64,000 nt of DNA from Pseudodesulfovibrio thermohalotolerans (GTDB lineage: Bacteria; Desulfobacterota; Desulfovibrionia; Desulfovibrionales; Desulfovibrionaceae). The stretch is taken from NCBI RefSeq assembly GCF_021353295.2, contig NZ_CP120635.1, forward strand, positions 843,501 through 907,500, given 5' to 3'. The translations under genes were made by a program, and so were the position numbers. Below, one piece after another: positions 55,164-63,369 of the stretch; the first letter of the stretch is position 1, and each line of letters starts with the position of its first letter. Below the pieces are notes generated by a model, which was not told where the DNA came from, ran no database searches, and was given only the letters and a program-made list of their open reading frames with translations.

Positions 55164-55325
55164 CAGATGCGCCGTTGATGGTTCAAATGAGTCCAAGTGG
55201 CTTGCGCGCCAACCGATCCGCCATGGGATCGCCTATATGGCTCCGCGTCCGTTGTTAGCATCCCGGCCGTGAAGTGAAAACAGTTTCCTGCCTCGAAATG
55301 TGATGCCCCGGTGCGGGCGGGCGAT

Positions 55326-56006
55326 CTACATGGTTTCGGGAAATTCGATGGCGTCCTGCGGGCAGACTTGGATGCAACTGCCGCATTCGTCGCACCGTTC
55401 GCCGTTGACCCGGTAGACGTCGCCTTCCTCGATGGCCTTGAAGGTGCAGGCTTCGCGGCATTCGCCGCAGGCGATGCACTTGTCGGGATCGATGCGGACC
55501 CCGGCCTCCCGGACGGTCTCCCCGCCAAAGGCGAAGCGCGTGCGCAACAGCTTGTGGTCGCGGTTTTCCATCTCGAAGTCGTAATCGTAGATTTCCCCCT
55601 TGCCCCGGAATATGCAGAACAGCCTCATGGCGGGGTAGCGTTCGGCATCCTCCAGGGCGTACCTGTGGGGTTCGCTGCCGCCTTCGGCCTTTTTTTTCAC
55701 TTCGTCTTCCGGGATCTCCCGGACCTCGCCCGTGATGCGCAGGAAAAAGCCGGGCTGCCAATACGGCTGGCCCACCTTGTTTTTCCCTTCCTTCCGGCCG
55801 GACGGGTATATTCCACATACGGACACATGGGGGTTGCCCTTCAACTGACGGTAAAAGGGCTTGATGTTCATGGTCAGGAAGTAGATGCCTTCGTCGTCTC
55901 CCCCACACACGCTGACGATCCTGCTGTGCATGGTGGTGTTGTCGAGGGTGGTGAAAGTGAGACAGCCGATTTTTTCGATGGCCGAATGGATTTCCTGCAT
56001 GGTCAT
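55326..56006 (-). CDS. Pyridoxamine 5'-phosphate oxidase-like flavin protein with C-terminal 2[4Fe-4S] domain
   Basis: A 226-aa cytoplasmic redox protein. Residues 1-~150 form a split-barrel FMN-binding domain (MTMQEIHSAIEKIGCLTFTTLDN, GIYFLTMNIKPFYRQLKGNPHVSVCG). The C-terminus carries two [4Fe-4S] motifs, CIACGECREAC and CDECGSCIQVC. It resembles flavin/ferredoxin fusion reductases of anaerobes. ATG 56006 follows GGAGAGG by 4 nt. It lies 10 bp after the AraC gene on the same strand, so that protein probably controls it. Substrate unknown. Confidence 0.8.
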   Translation of the reverse strand: MTMQEIHSAIEKIGCLTFTTLDNTTMHSRIVSVCGGDDEGIYFLTMNIKPFYRQLKGNPHVSVCGIYPSGRKEGKNKVGQPYWQPGFFLRITGEVREIPEDEVKKKAEGGSEPHRYALEDAERYPAMRLFCIFRGKGEIYDYDFEMENRDHKLLRTRFAFGGETVREAGVRIDPDKCIACGECREACTFKAIEEGDVYRVNGERCDECGSCIQVCPQDAIEFPETM

Positions 56007-56016
56007 AGGACCTCTC

Positions 56017-56910
56017 CTATCTGGAAAATTGCTGATATTTGCTTCGGATGGCATCCCGAAAAGACAATGGTGACGTGCCCGTCTCCCGCTTGAAGAAGCG
56101 GCCGAAGTACGACGGGTCTTCGAAGTTGAGGCTGAAACATATCTCGGACACGTTCATGTCGGAGTGGGCGAGCAGCCGTTTGGCCGCCATCACCTGTTCG
56201 TTGCGAACGATTTGGCCGGGCGTGAGCCCTGTGCCGTCCTTGATGACCTCGTTGAGTCTGCTGACGCTGACATTGAGCTTCTCGGCGTATTCCTGAATGT
56301 TGGTCTGGCTTGCATACAGCTCCGAGACCAGCCGCTTGAACCCGCGTACCAGCCGGTGCTCCCTGCGGCCTTTCACTTTGGTCATCTCTTCGGCGGCGAT
56401 GCGCTGCAACTGGACGATGAAGATGTGAAAGGAGGCCCGGAGCACGGACACATAACCTTCGCGGCGTTCGGCGTACTCCTCGCGCATGGCGCTTAGCTGG
56501 GTTTCGATTGCGTGGCCGTGGCCTTCGGTGAGGCGGATCGTCGGCGAGTGGGTGGCGGTGTGGAAAAATTCCAGTTCCGGTATGCCGTCTCCCAGCCCGG
56601 CCGAAGAGATGAGGAAGTCTTCGCTGAAGGCCATGATGAAGCCGTCGAGTTTCGATTCCACCTGCCACAGGTGCAACTGTCGGGGAGAGACGAAAAACAG
56701 CGTGCCCGGTTCGATGTCGTAATATTCGAAATCGATGACGTGCCTTCCGCGCCCCCTGGAAACGTAGTGAACCACATAGAAATCGTGGCAGTGCGCCTCG
56801 CTCAGGTCGCTGATCGGACAGCCCGTGCCCACGGTGAATGGCCATATCTCGAAGTTGGACAATGCGTCGATGTGGTCCGCTGCCTTGTGCGTGGGGACTG
56901 CGTTCTTCAT
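56017..56910 (-). CDS. AraC-family transcriptional regulator
   Basis: A 297-aa regulator with an N-terminal cupin-like sensor (HCHDFYVVHYVSRGRGRHVIDFEYYDIEPGTLFFVSPRQLH) and two C-terminal HTH motifs (IQEYAEKLNVSVSRLNEVIKDGTGLTP and NVSEICFSLNFEDPSYFGRFFKRETGTSP). It likely responds to a small molecule and controls the flavin/4Fe-4S gene just downstream. ATG 56910 is chosen; an in-frame ATG at 56997 is possible and neither has a strong ribosome site. Confidence 0.85.
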   Translation of the reverse strand: MKNAVPTHKAADHIDALSNFEIWPFTVGTGCPISDLSEAHCHDFYVVHYVSRGRGRHVIDFEYYDIEPGTLFFVSPRQLHLWQVESKLDGFIMAFSEDFLISSAGLGDGIPELEFFHTATHSPTIRLTEGHGHAIETQLSAMREEYAERREGYVSVLRASFHIFIVQLQRIAAEEMTKVKGRREHRLVRGFKRLVSELYASQTNIQEYAEKLNVSVSRLNEVIKDGTGLTPGQIVRNEQVMAAKRLLAHSDMNVSEICFSLNFEDPSYFGRFFKRETGTSPLSFRDAIRSKYQQFSR

Positions 56911-57057
56911 GTCCGCCACGATACCACGGACCGCGCCGATCGAACCAGCCATAAAAGGGCTCCCGGTTGTGCCGCGCGATCTCCATTTCATATTCATTCG
57001 CCTTGGTTGATGTGCAAGAACGCCCGGCCCGTGGCAGCGAGCCGGACGTTCGTTGCG

Positions 57058-57900
57058 CTAGAACTTGCCGTTGCCGTTTTTCCAGGCGTCACGGGGAAGG
57101 ATTTCCTCGATGGTGTCCCAGTGCTCGACGAGCTTGCCGTCCTCGACCCGGAAAAGGTCGTAGAAGGCGGAGCGTTTGCCGAGGAATTCGCCTTCGGACA
57201 CGCTGAGCACGAAGTTCCCTTCGCCGAGGATCATGTGGTTGGCGGTATAGGTCATCGGGGTTCCGGCGTCGGCCATGGCCTTCAGCGCCGCGCCCAGCGC
57301 TTCGAGCCCGTCGCCCATGGCGGGGTTGTGCTGAATGTAGTTTGTCGGGACGATGTAGTCGGTGATCTTGCCGGGATTGCGGCCCATGAGCACGTCTTCC
57401 ACGAAGTCCTTCACGAGCGCCTTGTTCTCCTCGGTCTTGTCCAGGTCAATGGCGGCGGTGGGGCCGTCGAACTGCGTACGGCCGGAGGGGTTCGCCGGAG
57501 CCAGGGCCTGGAGGTTGTCCCAATGCTCGACGATCAGGCCGTTTTCAAACCGGAAGATGTCGAACCCGGCCTTGGGGCCGAAGAAGTCGTATTCGGTGTG
57601 GAGAAAGACGTACTCGCCGTCCTGGAAGGCGCGGACCACGCGGGTCTTGGCGCTTCCGGCGGGCAACTGGGCGAGTGCCGCCCCGAAGCCCGCCAGTCCG
57701 TCGGCGATCAGCAGGTTATGCTGGATGTACTTGTCGGGATTCACGTACGAGGCCGGTCCGCTGTCGCCGGATTCGATGCTTTGGATCAGGGCGACCGCCT
57801 TTTCCTTGGAGGACAGGCCGGTTTCGCCTTCGGACCGGGCATTTTGCGCGCCGGCCGCGAAGGTAACGACCAGGGCCAATAATAAGATCAGTTTTTTCAT
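57058..57900 (-). CDS. Exported protein with two SnoaL-like (NTF2-fold) domains
   Basis: A 280-aa protein with a Sec signal (MKKLILLLALVVTFAAGAQNA). The mature part holds two homologous SnoaL-like domains, recognised by YIQHNLLIADGLAGFGAALAQL / FRFENGLIVEHWDNLQ and YIQHNPAMGDGLEALGAALKAM / FRVEDGKLVEHWDTIE. The duplication inside one chain is clear by eye. The SnoaL fold is used by cyclases and isomerases and often binds small hydrophobic ligands. Single gene; function unknown. Confidence 0.82.
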   Translation of the reverse strand: MKKLILLLALVVTFAAGAQNARSEGETGLSSKEKAVALIQSIESGDSGPASYVNPDKYIQHNLLIADGLAGFGAALAQLPAGSAKTRVVRAFQDGEYVFLHTEYDFFGPKAGFDIFRFENGLIVEHWDNLQALAPANPSGRTQFDGPTAAIDLDKTEENKALVKDFVEDVLMGRNPGKITDYIVPTNYIQHNPAMGDGLEALGAALKAMADAGTPMTYTANHMILGEGNFVLSVSEGEFLGKRSAFYDLFRVEDGKLVEHWDTIEEILPRDAWKNGNGKF

Positions 57901-58024
57901 GGGATATCTCCTGTTTGCTGTTGTCTAGAGGAGAAAAAATAACCGGTCCTATTCTTTGGAAAAAGGGATTGAATGGCGGAAGAGTGGCACTTTTGGCCGG
58001 GGAAAGCGGGAAGGGAGGGATTCA

Positions 58025-58058
58025 CCGCCCGCGCATCGGCGGTTCGGTGCGCGGGCGG
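58025..58058. terminator. GC-rich hairpin after sdaA
   Basis: CCGCCCGCGCA (58025-58035) pairs perfectly with TGCGCGGGCGG (58048-58058). No T-run follows on either strand. It sits 58 bp downstream of the minus-strand serine dehydratase gene and may act as its transcript end. Confidence 0.5.
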
Positions 58059-58115
58059 TTCTTGAGAATGAGAGAGATAGGGAGAGGAGCGGTCTCTCGC
58101 TTGGGAGCGTGCGCC

Positions 58116-59321
58116 TCAGCTCTTCCTGATGCCGAGCCTGGCCAGTCCGGCCAGGGAGGTCTCGCGGTATCCGCATTTCAGGTCGCGGCCCGTCTCCGCC
58201 ATGGTTTGCACGACCTGGTCGAAGCTGATGCGGTGCTCGCCGTCTGTGAAAAGAACATATTCCGCAGCGTTGATGGCCCGGATGGCCGAGACCGCGTTGC
58301 GTTCGATGCAGGGCACCTGAACGTAGCCGCCGACCGGGTCGCAGGTCATGCCCAGATGGTGTTCCAGGGACATCTCGGCCGCGTAGTCGATCTGCATGAG
58401 CGAGCCGCCGAATAGGTAGGCAGCCATGCCGCCGGCCATGGCGCACGCGGTTCCTATTTCTCCCTGGCAGCCGACTTCCGCCCCGGAGATGGAGGCGTTC
58501 GTCTTGACGACGTTGCCGATCAGGCCGCCCACGGCCAGGGCGTGCAGAATCTCCATCTCGCCCAGGTCGTAGCTCTCCTGCATGGAGCGAAGGACGGCGG
58601 GGATCAACCCGGCCGAACCGCAGGTGGGCGCGGTGACGACCCTTCCGCCCGAGGCGTTTTCTTCGGCGACGGCCAGGGCGTAGGCGAACGTCTTGCCCGT
58701 GCTGCGTAACGGCCCCGACTGGGTTCGGGCCTTCTTGAAGAACGTGCTGGCCTTGCGGGGGTAGTGCAGCTCGCCGGGCAGGACACCCGTGCGCTTGAGG
58801 CCTCGTTCGACGGCGTCCTGCATGGCCCGCCAGATGTCCTCAAGGAACGGCCAGAGCTCAGGCCCTTCCTGTTCCTCGGCGTATTGCCACAGTTCCAGGT
58901 TGTTCTCCTTGCAATAGGCCGTGATGGCCGACAGCGTGGAGTGGGGATACAGGGTTTTCGTGCCCCGGGTCGGCGAATCGGCTTCGGCGATGGTGCCGCC
59001 GCCCACGCTGTACACTTCCCAGGAGTCCAGGACGGTCTCCTGGGCGTCCAGGGCCTTGAAGATCATGCCGTTGGAGTGGAAGGGACGCACGACCTCCGGC
59101 TTCCATACGATTTCCGTACGATCGGTCCCCAGGGTCTGTTCGATGATCCAGTCCGTGAGATGCCCCTTGCCCGTGGCCGCGAGGCTGCCGAACAGGGTTG
59201 CCCGATAGCGCGCGGCTTCGGGCGTGCGCTCCATGAACGCCTTGGCCGCTTTCTGTGGACCCATGGTGTGGCTGCTGGAGGGGCCGTTGCCTTTCTTGTA
59301 GAGCTCTTTCAGAGAATCCAT
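58116..59321 (-). CDS. sdaA: L-serine ammonia-lyase (iron-sulfur dependent)
   Basis: A 401-aa single-chain serine dehydratase that converts L-serine to pyruvate and ammonia. The GPSSSHTMGPQKAAKAF motif starts the beta domain; the alpha domain holds TAPTCGSAGLIPA, CAMAGGMAAYL and TCDPVGGYVQVPC, whose Cys bind the oxygen-labile [4Fe-4S] cluster. It is slightly shorter than E. coli SdaA. It follows the M20 amidohydrolase gene on the same strand, separated by a strong hairpin, and is likely part of an amino-acid breakdown locus. Confidence 0.92.
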   Translation of the reverse strand: MDSLKELYKKGNGPSSSHTMGPQKAAKAFMERTPEAARYRATLFGSLAATGKGHLTDWIIEQTLGTDRTEIVWKPEVVRPFHSNGMIFKALDAQETVLDSWEVYSVGGGTIAEADSPTRGTKTLYPHSTLSAITAYCKENNLELWQYAEEQEGPELWPFLEDIWRAMQDAVERGLKRTGVLPGELHYPRKASTFFKKARTQSGPLRSTGKTFAYALAVAEENASGGRVVTAPTCGSAGLIPAVLRSMQESYDLGEMEILHALAVGGLIGNVVKTNASISGAEVGCQGEIGTACAMAGGMAAYLFGGSLMQIDYAAEMSLEHHLGMTCDPVGGYVQVPCIERNAVSAIRAINAAEYVLFTDGEHRISFDQVVQTMAETGRDLKCGYRETSLAGLARLGIRKS

Positions 59322-59350
59322 TTTCTGTTCCGTTGTGAAAGATGGATGGG

Positions 59351-59379
59351 GCTGCCCGGGAAGCGGTGTCCCGGGCAGC
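59351..59379. terminator. Hairpin between M20 amidohydrolase and sdaA
   Basis: GCTGCCCGGG (59351-59360) pairs perfectly with CCCGGGCAGC (59370-59379). No U-run follows. It lies 30 bp after the amidohydrolase stop or, read the other way, 30 bp before the sdaA start. It may separate expression of the two genes. Confidence 0.5.
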
Positions 59380-59408
59380 GTTGCGGGAGTATGGTTCCGC
59401 GGCGGTCC

Positions 59409-60563
59409 CTAGGGCTGCCGCGTGACTTCCTTCAGGAGCTCCGCGAAGTAGGAGGCTCCCACCAGGATGCCGTGGTCGTTGAAGTCGAACTTGCTGTTGT
59501 GGAGGACGGGCGAATCCATGCCGTTGCCCACCCACACGAAGCACCCCTTGGTGTGCTGCATGTAGAAGGCGAAGTCCTCGCTCCCCATGGCCGGGAGTTC
59601 CTTGGTGCGTACGTTTTCCTCGCCCACCACGCGGGCCGCCGCCTTCATGGCCGGTTCCGGAGTGGAGTTCGTCAGCACCGGATGTTTCCGATGATAGGCG
59701 AACGACGTTTGCACCCCGTAGATGGAGGCCAGGCCGTCGGCCAGGCGGCCCAGGGATTCCTCAATGAGGTCCTGCACGCCGCTGTCCGTGGTGCGCACAT
59801 TGCCGCGTATGACCACCTCGTCCGGGATGATGTTGTACGCGCTGCCGCCGTGCACCTGGGTGATGCTGATGACCGCCTTGTCGTGTGCCGAAACCATGCG
59901 CGTGATGATCGACTGCGCGCCTCCGATGAAGTCGGCCACCGCCGCGAACGGCTCCACGCAGAGGTGGGGGGAGGACGCGTGCCCGCTCTTGCCCCGGATG
60001 GTCACATCGAAACGGTCTTCCGAGGCCATTGCGGCTCCCGGATGGACGATGATGTGGTTCTCCGCGTGTCCGGGCCAGTTGTGCAGGCCGAACATGAGGT
60101 CGATTTTGTACTTTTCGAACAGGCCGTCCTCAATGATCTTGACCGCGCCGCCGAAGCCTTCTTCGCCCGACTGGAACAGGAGAAGCGCCGTGCCGTCGAA
60201 GTCCCGGTGGTCCGCCAGATAGCGGGCGAAGGTCAGCATGGTGGCGGTATGACCGTCGTGGCCGCAGGCGTGCATACGTCCTTCGGTCCGGGATTGGTAA
60301 GGCAGTCCGGTCTCTTCGGTGATTTCCAGTCCGTCCATGTCGGCGCGGAAGGCGATGGTCTTGCCCGGTCCGCGTCCCTCGACTATGGCCAACACCGAAT
60401 TTGCGCCGATATCTTGGTGGTCGATTCCGAAGCCGTCGAGCTGTTCCTTCACGAATGCGGCGGTCCCGGCCGTCTCAAGGCCGATTTCCGGGCATGTATG
60501 CAGGTGCCTGCGGATGTCCCGCATCTCTTCGAAGCAGGCTTCGATCTCGGGATTCAGAGGCAT
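59409..60563 (-). CDS. M20-family amidohydrolase (N-acyl amino acid/hippurate hydrolase-like)
   Basis: A 384-aa metallopeptidase-fold amidohydrolase. EIGLETAGTAAFV, CGHDGHTATML (metal ligands), SGEEGFGGAV (catalytic Glu) and the C-terminal GSEDFAFYMQ mark the IAL-ILR1/hippurate hydrolase group. It cleaves N-acyl amino acids in the cytoplasm. Its ATG lies one base from the stop of the small membrane subunit gene upstream, so it is cotranscribed with the two transporter genes, which presumably import its substrate. Confidence 0.88.
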   Translation of the reverse strand: MPLNPEIEACFEEMRDIRRHLHTCPEIGLETAGTAAFVKEQLDGFGIDHQDIGANSVLAIVEGRGPGKTIAFRADMDGLEITEETGLPYQSRTEGRMHACGHDGHTATMLTFARYLADHRDFDGTALLLFQSGEEGFGGAVKIIEDGLFEKYKIDLMFGLHNWPGHAENHIIVHPGAAMASEDRFDVTIRGKSGHASSPHLCVEPFAAVADFIGGAQSIITRMVSAHDKAVISITQVHGGSAYNIIPDEVVIRGNVRTTDSGVQDLIEESLGRLADGLASIYGVQTSFAYHRKHPVLTNSTPEPAMKAAARVVGEENVRTKELPAMGSEDFAFYMQHTKGCFVWVGNGMDSPVLHNSKFDFNDHGILVGASYFAELLKEVTRQP

Positions 60564-61010
60564 TTAGATCTCTCCAAGGGATTTGAGGATGACCTGGGCG
60601 ATACCGGCCGAGGCGATGTAGGTGCCGGCCATGACGAACAAGCTGATGACAGCGATGCGCCAGCCGGTGGCCTTCAGGGCCGGAAGATCCTTGCCTATGC
60701 CGACGCCCGCGTAGGCGAGGATCGGGGTGGTCAGGGCCAGGAAGTTGACCTTGGAAACCCAGCCCGCGACAACGGCATTGCCGGGAACGCCGGGCATGGT
60801 CAGGATCATTCCGAAGGTGATAACGTACAGGACGGCGGGCAGCTTGAAGACGTACTTGCTGGCCAGGATGCCGAGGATAGAGATCGCCACGAGCACGGCC
60901 ATGCCGGGCAGGGCGTCGATGATGCCGAAGCCGTAGCCGATCCAGTTGCCGACCAGGGTGATGGCGGCCACGATGATAAGGACGATTGCGGATTCCGTGA
61001 TCTTATTCAT
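60564..61010 (-). CDS. Membrane protein, second half of a split transporter
   Basis: A 148-aa membrane protein with four or five helices (ITESAIVLIIVAAITLVGNWIGYGF, GMAVLVAISILGILASKYVF, LPAVLYVITFGMILTM, RIAVISLFVMAGTYIASAG). With the 265-aa protein upstream (2-bp gap) it probably forms one transporter. It may correspond to the second half of single-chain homologues. Directly followed by the M20 hydrolase gene. Substrate likely an acylated amino acid or peptide; inferred only. Confidence 0.65.
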   Translation of the reverse strand: MNKITESAIVLIIVAAITLVGNWIGYGFGIIDALPGMAVLVAISILGILASKYVFKLPAVLYVITFGMILTMPGVPGNAVVAGWVSKVNFLALTTPILAYAGVGIGKDLPALKATGWRIAVISLFVMAGTYIASAGIAQVILKSLGEI

Positions 61011-61012
61011 TG

Positions 61013-61810
61013 CTAGGCCTCCTGGGCGGCGCCGTACCGGATGCGGTAGACGATCTTATACAGTTTGTTAGCCAGGGGCAGTGCAATGAACATGGACATG
61101 TACAGACCGTCCAGCCCGGACAAGGTGTTGCTGGCCACGCCTAGCGCCTGGATCTTGTCGGCCATTTCGGGATAGATGGCCGAGAGGCTGCCCACGGTGG
61201 CGGTCATCATGCTGGCGGAACCGACGCCGGCGGCCATGGCCAGCGCATAGGGGTGGAACAGGTTCAGCGCGCTCAGGATGGATGCGGTCAGGCCGAAGAA
61301 GATGGTTCCGAAGACCGTGCCGCAGATGTAGACGCCCATGACGCCTCGTCCTTCGGGGGAATCCAGGCCGTACACTTCGCCGATGAGGGCGACGTTGGGC
61401 TCGCGGGCGATGGAGTGGGCCGCGCCCACGGCTTCGCGCTTCAGGCCGAGGAAGATGGCGATCGGAATGCCGATGAGCAGGGTTCCGATGTTGCCGAACT
61501 CCTGAAGGAGCAGGGCCGGACCGGCCTTGATGAGTTCGACGATGTTCGGGCCGACCAGGGTGCCGTAGCGGGCCATGAGCAGCATGAGGGTCAGGGCGAC
61601 CAGGGAACTTGCGTGGCCCATGTCCTTGTCGTTGACGATCTTCAGGAATTTGGGCCCCATGAACGTGCCGATAATCACGGCGTAGAGCATGGGGATCAGG
61701 ACCAACATGCCCGGACCAACGTCGAACTTGAGAATGCCGATCAGCTCAGAGCCGACCACCAGCGCGAGCACAAGCAGGTGGACCTTCACGTTTTTGATTG
61801 CGTCTACCAT
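61013..61810 (-). CDS. DUF3100-like membrane transporter subunit
   Basis: A 265-aa membrane protein with about seven helices that I assign tentatively to DUF3100 (MGHASSLVALTLMLLMARYGTLVGPNI, PYALAMAAGVGSASMMTATVGSLSAIYPEMADKI). The glycine/serine-rich loops resemble substrate sites of secondary transporters. First gene of the transporter-transporter-hydrolase operon. Upstream lies the operator-like TGTCCGAAAA sequence shared with the regulator gene. Confidence 0.6.
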   Translation of the reverse strand: MVDAIKNVKVHLLVLALVVGSELIGILKFDVGPGMLVLIPMLYAVIIGTFMGPKFLKIVNDKDMGHASSLVALTLMLLMARYGTLVGPNIVELIKAGPALLLQEFGNIGTLLIGIPIAIFLGLKREAVGAAHSIAREPNVALIGEVYGLDSPEGRGVMGVYICGTVFGTIFFGLTASILSALNLFHPYALAMAAGVGSASMMTATVGSLSAIYPEMADKIQALGVASNTLSGLDGLYMSMFIALPLANKLYKIVYRIRYGAAQEA

Positions 61811-61973
61811 GGAATGTTACCTTTTGTTGGTTTGATTGATGCGTATCCGGCGCGCTCGTTGTCGCCCGCCCCCTCACTGGAGCGGGAGACCGCTTTGCGC
61901 CGGCCTCTCCTCTGAATTCGGAATCCTCTTCTTGCCCTCCCGCTAACAGGTTGGTGCGATTGATTGTTTTATA

Positions 61974-62006
61974 TCGGACACGTCAGAAATATGTCCGAAA
62001 ATGGCC
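61974..62006. promoter_or_regulatory. Inverted repeat and shared operator-like sequence upstream of the transporter operon
   Basis: TCGGACA (61974-61980) and TGTCCGA (61992-61998) form a perfect inverted repeat with 11-bp spacing. The right arm continues as TGTCCGAAAATGG, of which the first ten bases recur upstream of the regulator gene (63356-63365). Likely binding site of that regulator. Confidence 0.5.
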
Positions 62007-62025
62007 AAAACAAAACGGGCGCACA

Positions 62026-63315
62026 TTACAACTTTATTTGAAAAAGCTTTTTCGGACGTCCAACGGTGTGGGGAGCCCCTTGGCCCACCACGGCGGCATG
62101 GCCGTTGTCCAGAAATTTTTTGAGCACGCGTCTGGCGCTGCGTTCGCTAATGCCCAGGCAAGCGGCCAGATCGCCGGAGTCGAAAGTGTTCTTGCCCGTT
62201 TTTTCTATGATGGCCCGGATGCGGTCCAGATAGCGGGGGGTGGTGCCCATCTCCTTGGCGATGCGTTGCAGGGCGTTGTCTTCGACGCGCGTGCGGTAGA
62301 GCAGCTCGTCATCTTCGCCCAAAGGACCGCGAATGTGATCGTCGTGGACCAGGAACAGGCCGCCTTCGGGAAGCTCGCGGCTGTGCGAGATAGCCGTCTG
62401 TGCGGATTTCTCCGCTTCAAAGGCCGTGGTGCCGATGCCGATGCCCGAACTTACGTTGATGCTGTTCTTTCGGCCCCAGTCTATGAGTAGGCCGAACATG
62501 TCCAGATGTTCGGGGCTTTCGATGACTCCCCTTGTGGAAAAAATGACGTATTCACGCTTGCCTATGGTGAAGATACTTCCCTGGACAGCGCGCACGTAGT
62601 CGAGAAGTTCAAGGAAAAAGCGTCCCTCGTCCTTCATGCGGTCATATTGATTTGTGGAGTAGGTTTCGTTGCGGCTCAGTTGGATAATCTGGATGGCGAT
62701 GCCTGCGGAACGGAGCCCCTGGGCCGCGATGGCGGTCAGGAGGTGCTCGACCGTATCGCGGACCTGGAGGGAGCTGGGCAACATGCGAAGCGCCGAGTGG
62801 CCGTGGGAAACCAGCTCCTGATACACCAGGCCGAAGCCGGAAATGGCCAGGTCGACCTGATCGGATTCAAGCAGCTCGCGGTGCCAGTCCAGGAATGCCT
62901 GTTCCGGCACTTTTGTCGAGAAGGGCATGGAATGAACCTTGCCGAAGGGGATGCCGAATTCTCGGACAACTTCATGCAGGATCTGATTCGTGACGCAGTC
63001 GATGCTGATGCGGTCGAAGGAGAGCCCAAGGCGGAGTACCTCGGAGAAGGCGCGGATCAGGCTGTAGGCTCCGCGTTCGATCTTGGCGTACGGTTTCGTC
63101 AGGATGCATCTGGCCTTGGCGGCGTCCTGTACGCCGATGCCGGAGAAAAGCAGGCCGTCGCATTCCATCTGGCATTGCTCGATGACTTCGTGGGTGTCTT
63201 CGATGCGCTCCCGGATGTATTCCCGGAATGGAACGTTCGGGAAGAACCGGACCATGGATTCCCGCATGATCTCCACCGAGTCGGAGGGGCCGATGAGCGC
63301 GATTGTCTTTTTCAT
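62026..63315 (-). CDS. Probable transcriptional regulator of the transporter/amidohydrolase operon
   Basis: A 429-aa protein beginning MKKTIALIGPSDSVEIMRESM. The N-terminal part (to ~residue 190) looks like a ligand-binding domain; the middle (residues ~235-345, QSIFTIGKREYVIFSTRG-like and INVSSGIGIGTTAFEAEKSAQTAISHSRE) resembles a degenerate GGDEF-type domain without the signature loop. The C-terminus is a wHTH (SGDLAACLGISERSARRVLKKFLDNGHAAVVG). ATG 63315 is chosen by domain start. It is on the same strand directly upstream of the transporter operon and shares an operator-like sequence with it. I do not recognise the exact family. Confidence 0.65.
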   Translation of the reverse strand: MKKTIALIGPSDSVEIMRESMVRFFPNVPFREYIRERIEDTHEVIEQCQMECDGLLFSGIGVQDAAKARCILTKPYAKIERGAYSLIRAFSEVLRLGLSFDRISIDCVTNQILHEVVREFGIPFGKVHSMPFSTKVPEQAFLDWHRELLESDQVDLAISGFGLVYQELVSHGHSALRMLPSSLQVRDTVEHLLTAIAAQGLRSAGIAIQIIQLSRNETYSTNQYDRMKDEGRFFLELLDYVRAVQGSIFTIGKREYVIFSTRGVIESPEHLDMFGLLIDWGRKNSINVSSGIGIGTTAFEAEKSAQTAISHSRELPEGGLFLVHDDHIRGPLGEDDELLYRTRVEDNALQRIAKEMGTTPRYLDRIRAIIEKTGKNTFDSGDLAACLGISERSARRVLKKFLDNGHAAVVGQGAPHTVGRPKKLFQIKL

Positions 63316-63354
63316 TACATGCCGGTCGGAAGCGGTTACAGAGTAGTTACGGCC

Positions 63355-63368
63355 TTGTCCGAAAAATG
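63355..63368. promoter_or_regulatory. Operator-like copy upstream of the regulator gene
   Basis: TTGTCCGAAAAATG is the second copy of the TGTCCGAAAA motif seen at 61992. It lies 40 bp upstream of the regulator's start codon, fitting autoregulation. Confidence 0.45.
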
Positions 63369-63369
63369 C

